Below are positions 46,973 to 57,785 of a stretch of DNA of 64,000 nt, one piece after another. The stretch is taken from the NCBI RefSeq assembly GCF_016595235.1, contig NZ_JAENHL010000008.1, positions 1,758,624 to 1,822,623 of the forward strand, given 5' to 3'. Below the pieces are notes generated by a model that saw only the letters and a program-made list of their open reading frames with translations, was not told where the DNA came from and searched no databases. This DNA comes from Taklimakanibacter albus (lineage in GTDB: Bacteria > Pseudomonadota > Alphaproteobacteria > Rhizobiales > Aestuariivirgaceae). Each line of letters starts with the position of its first letter. The first letter of the stretch is position 1. The position numbers were made by a program, and so were the translations under genes.

Positions 46973-47275
46973 TTAGCCCTTCCAGCTATTCAGGCCGGCA
47001 TTGTGCTCGCAGTTCTTCTTCGATGAGAAGGCCTCGCTGGCCTTGCCGACCTGCTTGCCGTTGGAGGCGATGCAGCGCCAGCGATGGCCACCGGCGTCAT
47101 CCTGGTAGAATTCCCACTTGTCCTTGGACGTGTCGCGCGTCGCATTGGCCTCGCAGTCGGCCTTCGACTTGTAGCCTTCCGATGACGCGCCGATGATTTC
47201 GCCATTGCCCGCCTTGCGGCGCCAGCGCCATTCGCCGGCCTTGTCTTCGTAATATTCGAGTTTGCTCTCAGCCAT
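46973..47275 (-). CDS. YegP-like protein with two DUF1508 repeats
   Basis: The 100-residue protein is two copies of one unit: LEYYEDKAGEWRWRRKAGNG, then WEFYQDDAGGHRWRCIASNG, each followed by a SSEGY/SEAFSSK tail. This is the DUF1508 tandem of YegP proteins, small soluble proteins of unknown function. The gene lies alone. Confidence 0.85.
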   Translation of the reverse strand: MAESKLEYYEDKAGEWRWRRKAGNGEIIGASSEGYKSKADCEANATRDTSKDKWEFYQDDAGGHRWRCIASNGKQVGKASEAFSSKKNCEHNAGLNSWKG

Positions 47276-47365
47276 TGAGTTGCCTCCGATCCATTCAAAG
47301 CCGGAGACGACTCATCTCCCGCCCTGTGCAGTTTCGATACAGTCGGCGGCTGTTGTCCAGAGTTT

Positions 47366-48187
47366 TCAGTCGTCGCCTTCTTCGAAAGCGCGCTTCAAGT
47401 CTTCCGGGCGCGGCGTCGAGATGATGTTGTAGCCCGAATCCACATAATGGATTTCGCCGGTGACACCGCCCGAGAGCGGCGACAGCAGGTACAATGCGGC
47501 ACCGCCCACTTCGTCGAGTGTCACGGTGCGGCGCAGCGGCGAATGACGCTTCTGGAAGTTGAACATGGCGCGCGCATCGCCGATGCCGGCGCCGGCCAGC
47601 GTGCGCATCGGCCCGGCCGAGATGGCGTTCACCCGCACCCCTTGCGGGCCATAATCGGCGGCGAGATAACGCACCGAGGATTCGAGCGCCGCCTTGGCCA
47701 CACCCATCACATTGTAATTCGGCATCACCCTGACCGAGCCGCCATAAGTGAGCGTCACCAGCGAGCCGCCATTCGGCATCAGCGCCGCCGCCTTGCGGGC
47801 GATCTCGGTGAAGGAGAAGCACGAAATGATCATCGTGCGGACGAAGTTGTCGCGGCTCGTATCGGCATATTTGCCCTTGAGCTCGGCCTTGTCGGAGAAG
47901 GCGATGGCGTGAACGACGAAATCGATGGTGCCCCATTGCTTGGCGATGGCGGCGAAGGTCTCATCGACGGTCGCGACATTCTCAACGTCGCAGGGCAGCA
48001 CCAGCTTCGAGCCGACGGTCTCGGCGAGCGGCTTCACGCGACGCCCGAACGCCTCGCCCTGATAGGTGAAGGCGAGCTCGGCACCCTGATCATGCAGGGA
48101 CTTGGCGATGCCCCAGGCAATCGAATGATCGTTCGCCACCCCCATGACGAGGCCGCGCCGGCCCTTCATCAACCCGTTCGTCATCAC
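47366..48187 (-). CDS. fabI: Enoyl-ACP reductase (NADH)
   Basis: This 273-residue short-chain dehydrogenase reduces enoyl-ACP in the last step of fatty-acid elongation. GLVMGVANDHSIAWGIAKSL is the modified NAD site of FabI and YNVMGVAKAALES holds the catalytic Tyr-x6-Lys. It follows fabB by 85 bases and completes a fabA-fabB-fabI run. Confidence 0.95.
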   Translation of the reverse strand: MMTNGLMKGRRGLVMGVANDHSIAWGIAKSLHDQGAELAFTYQGEAFGRRVKPLAETVGSKLVLPCDVENVATVDETFAAIAKQWGTIDFVVHAIAFSDKAELKGKYADTSRDNFVRTMIISCFSFTEIARKAAALMPNGGSLVTLTYGGSVRVMPNYNVMGVAKAALESSVRYLAADYGPQGVRVNAISAGPMRTLAGAGIGDARAMFNFQKRHSPLRRTVTLDEVGGAALYLLSPLSGGVTGEIHYVDSGYNIISTPRPEDLKRAFEEGDD

Positions 48188-48272
48188 TCCCCTACACTTT
48201 CCGATCGCTCCAGGCCGAAACCGCCCGGTGCGCTGAAATCAAATTCAAAGAATTGCCGCCTGCTCCCACACG

Positions 48273-49490
48273 CTATCCGTTGTAGCGCTGCAGGGCCAAA
48301 GTAGCGTTGGTGCCGCCGAAACCGAAGCTGTTCGAGATCGCCACATTCACATCCACATTGTCACGGCGCTGGCGGACGATGGGAATGTCGGCGAATTCGG
48401 GATCGAGCTCCTCGATATTGGCGCTCTCGCAAATGAAGCCGTTCTTCATCATCAGGAGGCAGTAGATCGCCTCCTGCACGCCGGTCGCGCCCAGCGAATG
48501 GCCGGTCAGCGACTTGGTGCCGGAAATCGGCGGAATGTTTTTGCCGAAGACTTCGCGAATGGCCTCGATCTCTTTCTTGTCGCCGATCGGGGTCGAGGTC
48601 GCATGCGGATTGATGTAGTCGACCTTCTCCTTCACGGTGGCGAGCGCCTGGCGCATGCAGCGCGCCGCACCTTCGCCGGAAGGCTGGACCATGTCATAGC
48701 CGTCCGAGGTGGCGCCATAACCGACGATCTCGCCATAGATCTTGGCGCCTCTCGCCTTGGCATGCTCGAGTTCTTCGAGCACCACCGTGCCGGCGCCGCC
48801 GGCGATGACGAAGCCGTCGCGATTCTTGTCATAGGCGCGAGACGCCGTGCCCGGCGTCGCATTGAACTTGGTCGACATGGCGCCCATGGCGTCGAAGAGG
48901 ACCGACAAGGTCCAATCGAGCTCTTCGCCGCCGCCGGCGAACATCACATCCTGCTTGCCCCATTGGATGAGCTCGGCGGCATTGCCGATGCAATGGGCCG
49001 AGGTGGCGCAGGCCGACGAGATCGAATAATTCACACCCTTGATGCCGAAGGGGGTCGCCAGCGTCGCCGAATTGGTGCTCGACATGGAGGCCGGCACCGC
49101 GAAGGGGCCGACGCGCTTGGGGCCTTTCTCGCGCGCCGTGTCGGCGGCGGCGACGATAGTGCGGGTGGAAGGGCCGCCCGAACCCATGATGATGCCGGTG
49201 CGCTCGTTCTTGACGTCGCTTTCCTCGAGACCGGAATCGCCGATCGCCTGACGCATCGCCACCCAGTTCCAGGCGGCGCCATCACCCATGAAGCGGCGGA
49301 CGCGGCGGTCGACCGCGCTGTCGAGATCAAGAGTGGGGGCGCCATGGACCTGGCAGCGGAAACCGAGCCTGGCGTAATCCTCGGCCTTTACCACACCGGA
49401 TTTGGCCTCCCGCAACGATGCCAGGACTTCCTGGGCATTGTTGCCAATGCTCGAAACAATACCAAGACCGGTAACGACGACACGGCGCAT
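48273..49490 (-). CDS. fabB: Beta-ketoacyl-ACP synthase I
   Basis: This 405-residue thiolase-fold enzyme has the active-site Cys in [14 protein letters not shown], and the two His in [11 protein letters not shown] and [10 protein letters not shown]. FabB elongates the unsaturated intermediates made by FabA. It begins 17 bases after fabA. Confidence 0.95.
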   Translation of the reverse strand: MRRVVVTGLGIVSSIGNNAQEVLASLREAKSGVVKAEDYARLGFRCQVHGAPTLDLDSAVDRRVRRFMGDGAAWNWVAMRQAIGDSGLEESDVKNERTGIIMGSGGPSTRTIVAAADTAREKGPKRVGPFAVPASMSSTNSATLATPFGIKGVNYSISSACATSAHCIGNAAELIQWGKQDVMFAGGGEELDWTLSVLFDAMGAMSTKFNATPGTASRAYDKNRDGFVIAGGAGTVVLEELEHAKARGAKIYGEIVGYGATSDGYDMVQPSGEGAARCMRQALATVKEKVDYINPHATSTPIGDKKEIEAIREVFGKNIPPISGTKSLTGHSLGATGVQEAIYCLLMMKNGFICESANIEELDPEFADIPIVRQRRDNVDVNVAISNSFGFGGTNATLALQRYNG

Positions 49491-49507
49491 GACGGTTTTA
49501 GCCTCCC

Positions 49508-50023
49508 TCAGGCCTTTGCGGGCAAGAACAAGCCGACGCGAAGATCAGCCGCTGTATAGATAGTCTCCCCATCAGCCTTGAGAAGACCATCGGCGATGCC
49601 GAGATTGAGCTTGCGCAGAATGACGCGCTTGAGGTTCACGACATATTCGACCTTCTTGACCGTAGGTACGACCATGCCGGTGAATTTCACTTCGCCGACG
49701 CCCAGCGCGCGGCCCTTGCCGGGGGCGCCCAGCCAGCCCAGGAAGAAGCCCAGCATCTGCCAGAGGGCATCGAGGCCGAGGCAGCCCGGCATGACCGGAT
49801 CGCCCGGAAAATGCGGCGGGAAGAACCAGAGATCGGGCTTTACATCCAGCTCTGCGACAATCTGGCCTTTTCCGAATTCACCGCCGTCTTCGGAAATATG
49901 GGTGATGCGGTCGAACATCAGCATCGGCGGCAGCGGCAATTGGGCATTGCCCGGCCCGAACAGGTCTCCCCGGGCACAGGCGATCAACTCATCATAAAGA
50001 AAACGCGATTTCCGTTCGGCCAT
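49508..50023 (-). CDS. fabA: 3-hydroxydecanoyl-ACP dehydratase/isomerase
   Basis: This 171-residue hotdog-fold enzyme has the catalytic His in [20 protein letters not shown], the FabA motif. It makes the cis double bond for unsaturated fatty acids. It heads fabA-fabB-fabI and is divergent from irr, with about 175 bases between the starts. Confidence 0.96.
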   Translation of the reverse strand: MAERKSRFLYDELIACARGDLFGPGNAQLPLPPMLMFDRITHISEDGGEFGKGQIVAELDVKPDLWFFPPHFPGDPVMPGCLGLDALWQMLGFFLGWLGAPGKGRALGVGEVKFTGMVVPTVKKVEYVVNLKRVILRKLNLGIADGLLKADGETIYTAADLRVGLFLPAKA

Positions 50024-50198
50024 CTGTTCCGCTATTCCGCTCCCCGCTCTCAGTCCAACACCGCGAACAGCTTCCTAACATACCGATCCCCGGCATGAAA
50101 GGCGAACGGTTCGGTCACCAAAATACCCCTTTTCGGCACCATTGCAGGCACAGGGTGATATTCGCTATACTTATTACGCTGGATTAAAAGGGTATTTG

Positions 50199-50609
50199 AT
50201 GAATTCCGAGACTGTTGCGACGAGATTGCGCGGGGCGGGGCTTCGCCCAACGCGTCAGCGTCTGGCGCTGGCCGAGATCCTGTTCGGATCAGGCGATCGC
50301 CATATCACGGCCGAGCAGCTGCATGCCGAGGCGGTCGCCGCCGCGGTGCCGGTATCGCTCGCCACCGTCTACAACACGCTCAACCAGTTCACCGGCGCCG
50401 GTCTCCTGCGCGAAGTCGCCATCGAAGGCGACCGCACTTATTTCGATACGAATACGTCCAATCATTATCACTATTATGTCGAGCGCGAGGGCCGGCTGTT
50501 CGACATCGCCTCCGACAATCTGACCATCAAGGGCCTGCCCGAGCCGCCGCCCGGCATGGAAGTCGGCCGGATCGACATCATCGTCCGGCTCAAGACCCGC
50601 CAGAACTAG
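50199..50609 (+). CDS. irr: Iron response regulator Irr (Fur family)
   Basis: This 136-residue winged-helix regulator of the Fur family reads RLRGAGLRPTRQRLALAEIL at the DNA-binding domain and SNHYHYYVEREGRLFDI at the metal/haem site, where the His cluster matches Irr rather than classical Fur. Irr represses haem and other iron genes under low iron in rhizobia and is degraded with haem. The start at 50199 is chosen because the 19 codons upstream have no family character. Confidence 0.9.
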   Translation: MNSETVATRLRGAGLRPTRQRLALAEILFGSGDRHITAEQLHAEAVAAAVPVSLATVYNTLNQFTGAGLLREVAIEGDRTYFDTNTSNHYHYYVEREGRLFDIASDNLTIKGLPEPPPGMEVGRIDIIVRLKTRQN

Positions 50610-51038
50610 AAGCTGCCGGGTACGATCCGCGCTCTCTGGCGTTCCCGATTGTCCAGATAGGATCGGGCTACTCTCGCTAATGATGTCGCTGGGATACGCC
50701 CGTAAAACGGCGAGGACGGTTTGCGACCAGGCACCGGCCGGATATCCCGGCCTGGCCAGATGAATGAGTTCGCCTCGGTCGTGACAATCCACGAGGGCAC
50801 ATCGTCCAGCCCGAGTGCGAGCTTCGTTGCGGAAGGGAGCTCCACCGCTTCTGACACCAAACGTGGCTTCACATGGGTGATCGCCAGAACAAGCACGCGC
50901 AATTGCGCGTCGTCGGCAACGACTGCCAGTGCAAGCACCAATGCCGGACGGTCGTTGATGCCTTCCTCGCGCCCGCTCGTCGGCCCAAAGATATGAATAG
51001 CGAATGACACTCCCGCGCTCGGGGCGGGGAAGTCCCAT
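50606..51038 (-). pseudogene. PemK/MazF-like toxin, frameshifted
   Basis: Two frames together give one protein. From 51038 the first frame reads MGLPRPERGSVIRYSYLWADE, the usual start of this PemK-like group; about base 50970 the family sequence moves to the other frame and continues REEGINDRPALVLALAVV, VKPRLVSEAVELP, KLALGLDDVPSWIVTTEANSF, IWPGRDIRPVPG. A one- or two-base change near GCGCGAGG explains the break. The ATG is two bases after the antitoxin stop, as in coupled pairs. Known members are mRNA interferases. It is either inactivated or a sequencing error. The 50606-51010 frame alone would miss the N-terminal strand. Confidence 0.65.
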
Positions 51039-51040
51039 TG

Positions 51041-51283
51041 CTATTTGCCCTTGGTCGCCGTGGCTTCGATATCGGCGAGAAACGCTTCCGGCGTGTCGGC
51101 AGCCAGAAAGCTCTCCTGATCCCGCCGTTTCAGTCGCTCATATTCCTCGATCGAGATCAGCACATTGCGGGCGCGACCATTCTTGGTCACGACGACGGGC
51201 TGCGCCAATGCGATATCGCTGAAATGAGAGAACTGCCGGGCGAGTTCCCCTGCCGTTGCTGTAACTCGCTTGGGTGACGCCAT
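51041..51283 (-). CDS. Phd/YefM-type antitoxin
   Basis: The ATG at 51283 has AGGGGA seven bases before. The 80-residue protein has the Phd/YefM fold signature: VTATAGELARQFSHFSDIALAQ, then PVVVTKNGRARNVLISIEEYERLKRRD, followed by an acidic tail that would bind the toxin. It is the first gene of the pair and should repress its own promoter through the array just upstream. Confidence 0.85.
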   Translation of the reverse strand: MASPKRVTATAGELARQFSHFSDIALAQPVVVTKNGRARNVLISIEEYERLKRRDQESFLAADTPEAFLADIEATATKGK

Positions 51284-51308
51284 GTGCGGATCCCCTGGAA
51301 ACAAGAGA

Positions 51309-51350
51309 TTTGCATTATACGTAAAATATGTATTCTACGCAATATACGCA
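51309..51350 (-). promoter_or_regulatory. 9-bp periodic operator array before the antitoxin
   Basis: TACGTA, TATGTA, TACGCA and TACGCA lie at 51318, 51327, 51336 and 51345, each separated by three bases, and TTTGCA at 51309 fits the register with one mismatch. The array is 26-67 bases before the antitoxin ATG in an AT-rich patch. It is a good candidate for cooperative autorepression by the antitoxin. Confidence 0.65.
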
Positions 51351-51399
51351 ATTATCCGACCGACAGGCGTCGGGCATCAGTCCAATCGCAGCTAGACGC

Positions 51400-52068
51400 T
51401 TATTTCTCGATCTGCTCGCCCGGATAGGCGCCCCAGAGCATGGCCTGGGAGATCCAGCCCTGATAGCCGGAGGCACTGAGGCTGCACCAATCGCCGGTGC
51501 AATCCTCGATCGTCGCCACCACGCCGGCCTTGACCATGGCAACCAGTCCGGCGGCATTGGTCGGGCTCGCATACATCGGTACGGCTTCCTGCTTGCGCCA
51601 GGGCGCCACCAGCGCCATGCGCTTGCCGGACAGCATGCTCTGATAGACCCAGCCCTCATCGCCGTCGCTGTCGCGGATGCGCCGCCAGTTCTCGAACTCG
51701 GCGGTGATTTCGACCGGCAGGCCCTTGCGCTGATAGACCCAGGCGACCTGGTGCTCGCTCGAGGGTCCGCGCCGGACATTGATCTTGTCGGCCTTCAGGG
51801 AAACGAATCGGGGCAGCGGCAGGCCCGAGGGACCTTTGGCCTTGTCGATCGGCGTCGTTGATCCGGTGATGTCGGCAGCCGCCTTGGCCGAGCCGGGCCC
51901 GTCAGGCTGACCGGCCGCCAGCGACCACGCCGTTGCAGCGGCGATAGCAATACATGCTATCCCCAGAATCGCAGGTCCGATTCTGCGCCGCGGCGCGGCA
52001 GTCTTGACCATATGCATTCCCCTCGGTCGATGCACGGCCGTTTCCGGCTCCGGGCTTGTCTTTGCCAT
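51400..52068 (-). CDS. SH3-domain protein with membrane anchor
   Basis: This 222-residue protein has an N-terminal signal or anchor helix (about 30-50, IGPAILGIACIAIAAATAW) and two bacterial SH3 domains: FVSLKADKINVRRGPSSEH to WVYQSMLSG (about 87-150), and a second to WISQAMLWG (about 158-212). Such proteins bind peptidoglycan peptides in the periplasm. The start may be one of the Met codons at 52017 or 52011. Confidence 0.82.
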   Translation of the reverse strand: MAKTSPEPETAVHRPRGMHMVKTAAPRRRIGPAILGIACIAIAAATAWSLAAGQPDGPGSAKAAADITGSTTPIDKAKGPSGLPLPRFVSLKADKINVRRGPSSEHQVAWVYQRKGLPVEITAEFENWRRIRDSDGDEGWVYQSMLSGKRMALVAPWRKQEAVPMYASPTNAAGLVAMVKAGVVATIEDCTGDWCSLSASGYQGWISQAMLWGAYPGEQIEK

Positions 52069-52192
52069 GCCCTCTGCTAGACAGCAAATGTCGTCTACAC
52101 GAGCCGGATAACGGTACTATAAACCTTCCGCCTAGCCTTGGCTATGCAAGGTTAAGATTATCTCAATGGCCGGCCTCGCGGAGTTACATTTT

Positions 52193-53182
52193 ATGTCCAA
52201 GCGCAAACCCCTGGTCATCGTCACCCGCAAACTGCCCGATGTGGTGGAGACCCGGATGATGGAGCTGTTCAACGCCAAGCTCAACTCCGACGACCATCCG
52301 TTCAGCCGCAACGAGTTGATCGAAGCGGTCAAGCAGGCCGAAGTGCTGGTGCCGACCGTCACCGACCGAATCGACAAGGCGGTGATCGGCCAGGCCGGCG
52401 ACCAGTTGAAGCTCATCGCCAATTTCGGCACCGGCGTCGACAATATCGATGTCGAGACCGCGGTCGCGCGCGGCATCACCGTCACCAACACGCCGGGCGT
52501 CCTCACCGAAGACACCGCTGACATGACCATGGCGCTCATCATGGCGGTGGCCCGGCGCATCACCGAAGGGGCTGCCGTCATCGGGCCCGACAACAGCTGG
52601 CAGGGCTGGTCACCGACCTGGATGCTCGGTCATCGCATCTGGGGCAAGCGGCTCGGCATCATCGGCATGGGGCGCATCGGCCAGGCGGTCGCCCGGCGCG
52701 CCAAGGCCTTCGGCCTCCAGATTCACTATCACAACCGCAAGCCGGTCCATCCCAAGATCGCCGAGGAGCTCGACGCGACCTACTGGGAAAGCCTCGACCA
52801 GATGCTGGCGCGCATGGACATCGTGTCGGTCAATTGCCCGCACACGCCCGCCACCTATCACCTGCTCTCGGCGCGCCGCCTCAAGCTCTTGCGCAAGGAC
52901 GCGATCATCGTGAACACGGCGCGCGGCGAGGTGATCGACGAAAACGCTCTGGCCCGCATGCTGGAAGCCGAGGAACTGGGCGGCGCCGGCCTCGACGTGT
53001 TCGAACACGAGCCGGCGGTCAATCCGCGCCTGCTCCGGGCCAAACGCGCCGTGCTCCTGCCGCATATGGGCTCGGCGACGATCGAGGGCCGTGTCGACAT
53101 GGGCGAGAAGGTCATCATCAACATCAAGACCTGGGTCGACGGACACAAGCCGCCTGATCGCGTTCTTCCTTCCATGCTGTAA
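52193..53182 (+). CDS. D-2-hydroxyacid dehydrogenase (glyoxylate reductase type)
   Basis: This NAD(P)-dependent enzyme of about 329 residues has the GIIGMGRIGQAVARR dinucleotide motif, catalytic Arg in VNTARGEVIDE, Glu in LDVFEHEPAVN and His in LLPHMGSAT. It resembles rhizobial D-glycerate/glyoxylate dehydrogenases; the substrate is not decided by sequence. The ATG at 52193 (MSKRKPLVIVT) fits the family better than the one at 52166. The LysE gene starts one base after its stop. Confidence 0.88.
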   Translation: MSKRKPLVIVTRKLPDVVETRMMELFNAKLNSDDHPFSRNELIEAVKQAEVLVPTVTDRIDKAVIGQAGDQLKLIANFGTGVDNIDVETAVARGITVTNTPGVLTEDTADMTMALIMAVARRITEGAAVIGPDNSWQGWSPTWMLGHRIWGKRLGIIGMGRIGQAVARRAKAFGLQIHYHNRKPVHPKIAEELDATYWESLDQMLARMDIVSVNCPHTPATYHLLSARRLKLLRKDAIIVNTARGEVIDENALARMLEAEELGGAGLDVFEHEPAVNPRLLRAKRAVLLPHMGSATIEGRVDMGEKVIINIKTWVDGHKPPDRVLPSML

Positions 53183-53183
53183 T

Positions 53184-53831
53184 GTGACCCCCGGCCTCGA
53201 AAGCCTTCTACCATTCGCCGCCTTCTGGCTGGTGGCGGTGCTGACGCCCGGCCCCAATATGCTGCTCTTCACCTGGCTCGCGGTGAGCGCGCCACGCAAG
53301 GTGGCGGTGGCGGCCGTCGCCGGCATCCAGAGCGCCATGCTGATCTGGGCCTTTGCCGGGCTGTTCGGCCTCGCCTGGTTCATCGAGCGGTTTCCCGGCG
53401 CCTTCCGCGCCGTCCAGGTGGTGGGCGGGCTCTATCTCATCTGGCGCGGTTTGGCACTCGTGCGCTCAGCCTGGACTGGCGGGCCCGGGGCGCTCAGAAC
53501 CTTGCGCCCGGCCCAGGACTTCACGCCGCAAAGCGCCTATCGCGCCGGCTTCCTCACCAACATGTCGAACCCCAAGACGCTGGCTTTCGTGGCGAGCCTG
53601 TTCGCCACCACCTCGGTCATCCACGGGCCGCTGTGGCTGGGATTCATCAGCGTCGCGCTCATGATCGCCATGTCGCTCAGCTACTATCTCGCCTGCCTGT
53701 GGCTCTTCACGAGGCCCGGTGCGCTCGCCGCCTATGCGCGCTCGGAACGCGCCATCACCGGCGGCGCCGGCGCGATCTTCGCCTTCTTCGGCCTGCAGCT
53801 ACTGGCGAACGGACTGCAGATCTGGCTCTGA
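53184..53831 (+). CDS. LysE/RhtB-family amino-acid exporter
   Basis: The GTG at 53184 immediately follows the dehydrogenase stop and opens TPGLESLLPFAAFWLVAVLTPGPNMLL, with the TPGPN motif of LysE proteins. About six helices fill the 215 residues, with GGLYLIWRGLALVRSAW and GFLTNMSNPKTLAFVASLF as family blocks. It exports amino acids or related metabolites; the substrate is unknown. Confidence 0.85.
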   Translation: MTPGLESLLPFAAFWLVAVLTPGPNMLLFTWLAVSAPRKVAVAAVAGIQSAMLIWAFAGLFGLAWFIERFPGAFRAVQVVGGLYLIWRGLALVRSAWTGGPGALRTLRPAQDFTPQSAYRAGFLTNMSNPKTLAFVASLFATTSVIHGPLWLGFISVALMIAMSLSYYLACLWLFTRPGALAAYARSERAITGGAGAIFAFFGLQLLANGLQIWL

Positions 53832-53834
53832 CGG

Positions 53835-54839
53835 CTATCCCGTCGTGTCCTTCTCTGTCGGGACCGGCTCCACGGCCGCCTGCGGCTCGGGCTCCGGCCG
53901 CGCGGGACGGATCTTCACCCGCTTGACGCGACGCGGATCGGCGTCGAGGACTTCGAATTCGACACCGCTGTTGTGACGCAGCAACTCGCCGCGCACCGGC
54001 ACGCGGCCGAACATCGAGAAGATGAGGCCGCCCAACGTGTCGGTCTCCTCGTCGCGCTCCTCGGGGAGGAAGTCGACGCCTAAAAGCTGCTCGAGTTCCT
54101 GGAGATCGGCGCGGGCGCTGGCGGTGAAGGTGCCGTCGCCATTGCTGACGACCAGTTCCTCATCCGAGTCATGTTCGTCGGAGATATCGCCGACGATCTC
54201 TTCGACCAGGTCCTCGATCGAGACCAGCCCGTCGGTGCCGCCATATTCATCGACCACGATGGCGATATGGATATGCGTCGACTGCATCTTGATGAGAAGA
54301 TCGGCGGTCGGCATCGAGGGCGGCACGAACAACACCTCGCGCACGATGCCGATTGCGTTCACCTCGATGGCGAGATCGGTCGCCGACAGCGACAGGCCGG
54401 CGAGCACCGTGTCCTTGCCGTCCTTGGCGCCCTTGCGGCGGCGCGTCTTGGCGCCCTTCTGGGCCAGCCAGCGCACCAGATCCTTGATGTGGATCATGCC
54501 GGAAAGATCGTCGAGCGTTTCGCGATAGACCGGCATGCGCGAATGATTGGCGTCGATGAAACGCTCGAGCAGGTCCTTGATGGTGGCGCTGCTCTCTATC
54601 GCCACGATGTCGGCGCGCGGCACCATCACGTCATCGACGCGCAGATCGGCGAATTTGATGAGGTTGAGCATCATCGACTTCGCCTCGGCGCGCATCATGT
54701 CGGCCGGATTCTGCGCGTCGTGGCTGGCGATGACGCCTTCGAGGCTCTGCCTCAGCGTGGCGTCGCGGTCGGGCGAGAAGAGGCCCTTCAGCCTGGAAAA
54801 CAGGCTGTCGGGCTTGGGAGAGGGGCCTATGTCGCTCAT
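53835..54839 (-). CDS. CorC/TlyC family transporter-associated protein
   Basis: This 334-residue protein has two CBS domains (about 60-125 and 155-220), DVMVPRADIVAIESSATIKDLL and DEYGGTDGLVSIEDLVEEIVGDI, then a C-terminal CorC/HlyC domain. The N-terminal DUF21 membrane part is absent, as in CorC. It is linked to magnesium/cobalt handling in known systems. The start overlaps the ybeY stop by four bases. Confidence 0.92.
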   Translation of the reverse strand: MSDIGPSPKPDSLFSRLKGLFSPDRDATLRQSLEGVIASHDAQNPADMMRAEAKSMMLNLIKFADLRVDDVMVPRADIVAIESSATIKDLLERFIDANHSRMPVYRETLDDLSGMIHIKDLVRWLAQKGAKTRRRKGAKDGKDTVLAGLSLSATDLAIEVNAIGIVREVLFVPPSMPTADLLIKMQSTHIHIAIVVDEYGGTDGLVSIEDLVEEIVGDISDEHDSDEELVVSNGDGTFTASARADLQELEQLLGVDFLPEERDEETDTLGGLIFSMFGRVPVRGELLRHNSGVEFEVLDADPRRVKRVKIRPARPEPEPQAAVEPVPTEKDTTG

Positions 54840-55299
54840 GAGTTGTACGGGTCCGGCACGCCGAGACCTTTCAGGATGGCGATCTCCGTCGCCTCCATGC
54901 GGCTGGCGTCCTGATCCTCAATATGGTCGAACCCCAGGAGATGCAGGGTTCCGTGGACGATGAGATGGGTTAAATGTGACGTCAATGTCTTTCCTTGTTC
55001 CTCCGCTTCGCGGGCCACGGTTCCGGCGGCCAAGATCAGATCGCCGAGCGGCCTCGCCTCTCCCTCAGGGAGATCATGCACGGCCGGCGCGGGAAATGAC
55101 AGGATATTGGGCGCATAGCCCTTCCCGCGCCATTGTGCGTTCATTGTAGCCGCCTCTGCGTCGCCCGCAAAGAGCACGCTTATTTCGACATTTTTGTCCC
55201 TGCCGATATGGGCCAGAGTGGCCTGGATGGCGCGTTCGGTGAGGGATCCAAGATCCGCGACACGCGCCCACGCGTCGTCGGCAATATCGATGGCGGCGA

Positions 55300-55303
<4 letters not shown>
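54836..55303 (-). CDS. ybeY: Endoribonuclease YbeY
   Basis: This 155-residue metalloRNase of 16S rRNA maturation has HLIVHGTLHLLGFDHIEDQDA, the H-G-x-L-H-L-x-G-x-D-H zinc motif, and the start overlaps the phoH stop, the normal phoH-ybeY-corC order. Confidence 0.95.
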
Positions 55304-56277
<974 letters not shown>

Positions 56278-56378
56278 GGGGCCGGATTTCTGGCCGGCCG
56301 CGTCACGGGCATTGGCGCGCGCACTCAATGAGAAGCTGCTCCTTCGGCTGGGGTTCTGGACTGGAGAATCACTGACAT

Positions 56379-57725
56379 TCAGGGATGAATATGGGCCGAA
56401 AGGGCGTTCGATCCAACTGCGTCGATGGTCACGTTCACCATGTCCCCAATAGCATGTCCCTTAGCGTCAAGATAGACGCCCTGCAGATAGGGTGAACGAC
56501 CGATCAGCTGGCCCGGATGACGGCCCGGCTTTTCCAGGAGAACCGGCATCTGGCGGCCGAGACAGGCCTGGTTGAAGTCCTTCTGCTGGGTTCCGAGCAG
56601 CGCCTGGAGCCTGGCCAGGCGATCGGACTTGACCTCCTCAGGAACCTGATCGGCCCGGTCGGCGGCCGGTGTCCCTGGCCGCGGCGAATATTTGAAGGAG
56701 AAGGCACCGGCGTAACGGACCTCCCGGGTAACCGCCAGGGTTGCCTCGAAATCGGCCTCGGTCTCGCCCGGGAAGCCGACGATGAAGTCGCCCGACACGG
56801 CGATATCGGGCCTGGCTTTGCGGATGCGGGCGATGAGCTTCAGATACTCCTCGGCGCGATGGCCCCTGTTCATCTCCTTCAGCACCCGGTCGCTGCCGGC
56901 CTGGATGGGCAGATGCAGATAGGGCATCAATTTGGGATTCTCGGCATGGGCCTCGATGAGATCGTCCGACATGTCACGCGGATGCGAAGTTGTGAAACGC
57001 AAACGTTCAATGCCATCGATGCGTGACAGATGTGTGATGAGCCCGGCGAGCGAGGAGATCTCACCGTCCGGTCCGGCGCCATGATAGGCATTCACATTCT
57101 GGCCGAGTAAGGTGATCTCGCGCACGCCCGCATCGACAAGGGCACGTGCCTCGGCCTCGATCTGCGTCACGGGGCGGGAGAATTCGCTGCCGCGCGTATA
57201 AGGCACCACGCAGAAGCTGCAGAACTTGTCGCAGCCCTCCTGCACGGTGAGGAAGGCGGTGACGCCGCGTTTGGGCAGCGTTCGCGCCAGATGCGCAAAC
57301 TTGTCCTCGGCCGGAAACTCGGTCTCGACGACGGCTTTGCCCGTCGCCACACGCGCCTTGAGGAGATCGGGCAGACGGTGATAGGTCTGCGGACCGAAGA
57401 CCAGATCGACCGACTTTTCGCGGCGCACGATCTCCTCGCCCTCGGCCTGGGCGACGCAGCCCGCCACCGCGATGACCGTTTCGCCGCCCTGCTTCGCCCG
57501 TTCCTGCTTGAGCAGGCGCAATTTGCCGAGTTCCGAATAGACCTTGTCGGCCGCTTTTTCGCGGATATGGCAGGTGTTGAGGATGATCAAATCGGCCTCT
57601 TCCGGCCCCGCCACGGCTTCGTAGCCGAGCGGACCCAGGAGATCGCCCATGCGCTGGCTGTCATAGACATTCATCTGACAGCCATAGGATTTGATGTGGA
57701 CCTTCTTCACGCGCCTCTTTTCCAT
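56379..57725 (-). CDS. miaB: tRNA-2-methylthio-N6-dimethylallyladenosine synthase
   Basis: This 448-residue radical SAM enzyme has the N-terminal MTTase domain ([14 protein letters not shown], and [10 protein letters not shown] with further Cys), the radical SAM C-x3-C-x2-C in [17 protein letters not shown], and a C-terminal TRAM domain. It methylthiolates A37 of tRNAs reading UNN codons. The lower run miaB-phoH-ybeY-corC is the usual alphaproteobacterial cluster. Confidence 0.96.
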   Translation of the reverse strand: MEKRRVKKVHIKSYGCQMNVYDSQRMGDLLGPLGYEAVAGPEEADLIILNTCHIREKAADKVYSELGKLRLLKQERAKQGGETVIAVAGCVAQAEGEEIVRREKSVDLVFGPQTYHRLPDLLKARVATGKAVVETEFPAEDKFAHLARTLPKRGVTAFLTVQEGCDKFCSFCVVPYTRGSEFSRPVTQIEAEARALVDAGVREITLLGQNVNAYHGAGPDGEISSLAGLITHLSRIDGIERLRFTTSHPRDMSDDLIEAHAENPKLMPYLHLPIQAGSDRVLKEMNRGHRAEEYLKLIARIRKARPDIAVSGDFIVGFPGETEADFEATLAVTREVRYAGAFSFKYSPRPGTPAADRADQVPEEVKSDRLARLQALLGTQQKDFNQACLGRQMPVLLEKPGRHPGQLIGRSPYLQGVYLDAKGHAIGDMVNVTIDAVGSNALSAHIHP

Positions 57726-57785
57726 CTCCGGAAGCCGCGCGTGATCTAGACCATTTCCCCCCGTCTGTGAACCGGCCCGGCCGGA

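Noticed and set aside
50606-51010. Toxin gene taken as intact from the ATG at 51010
   Set aside because: That start drops the family N-terminus, which is present in another frame directly after the antitoxin stop.
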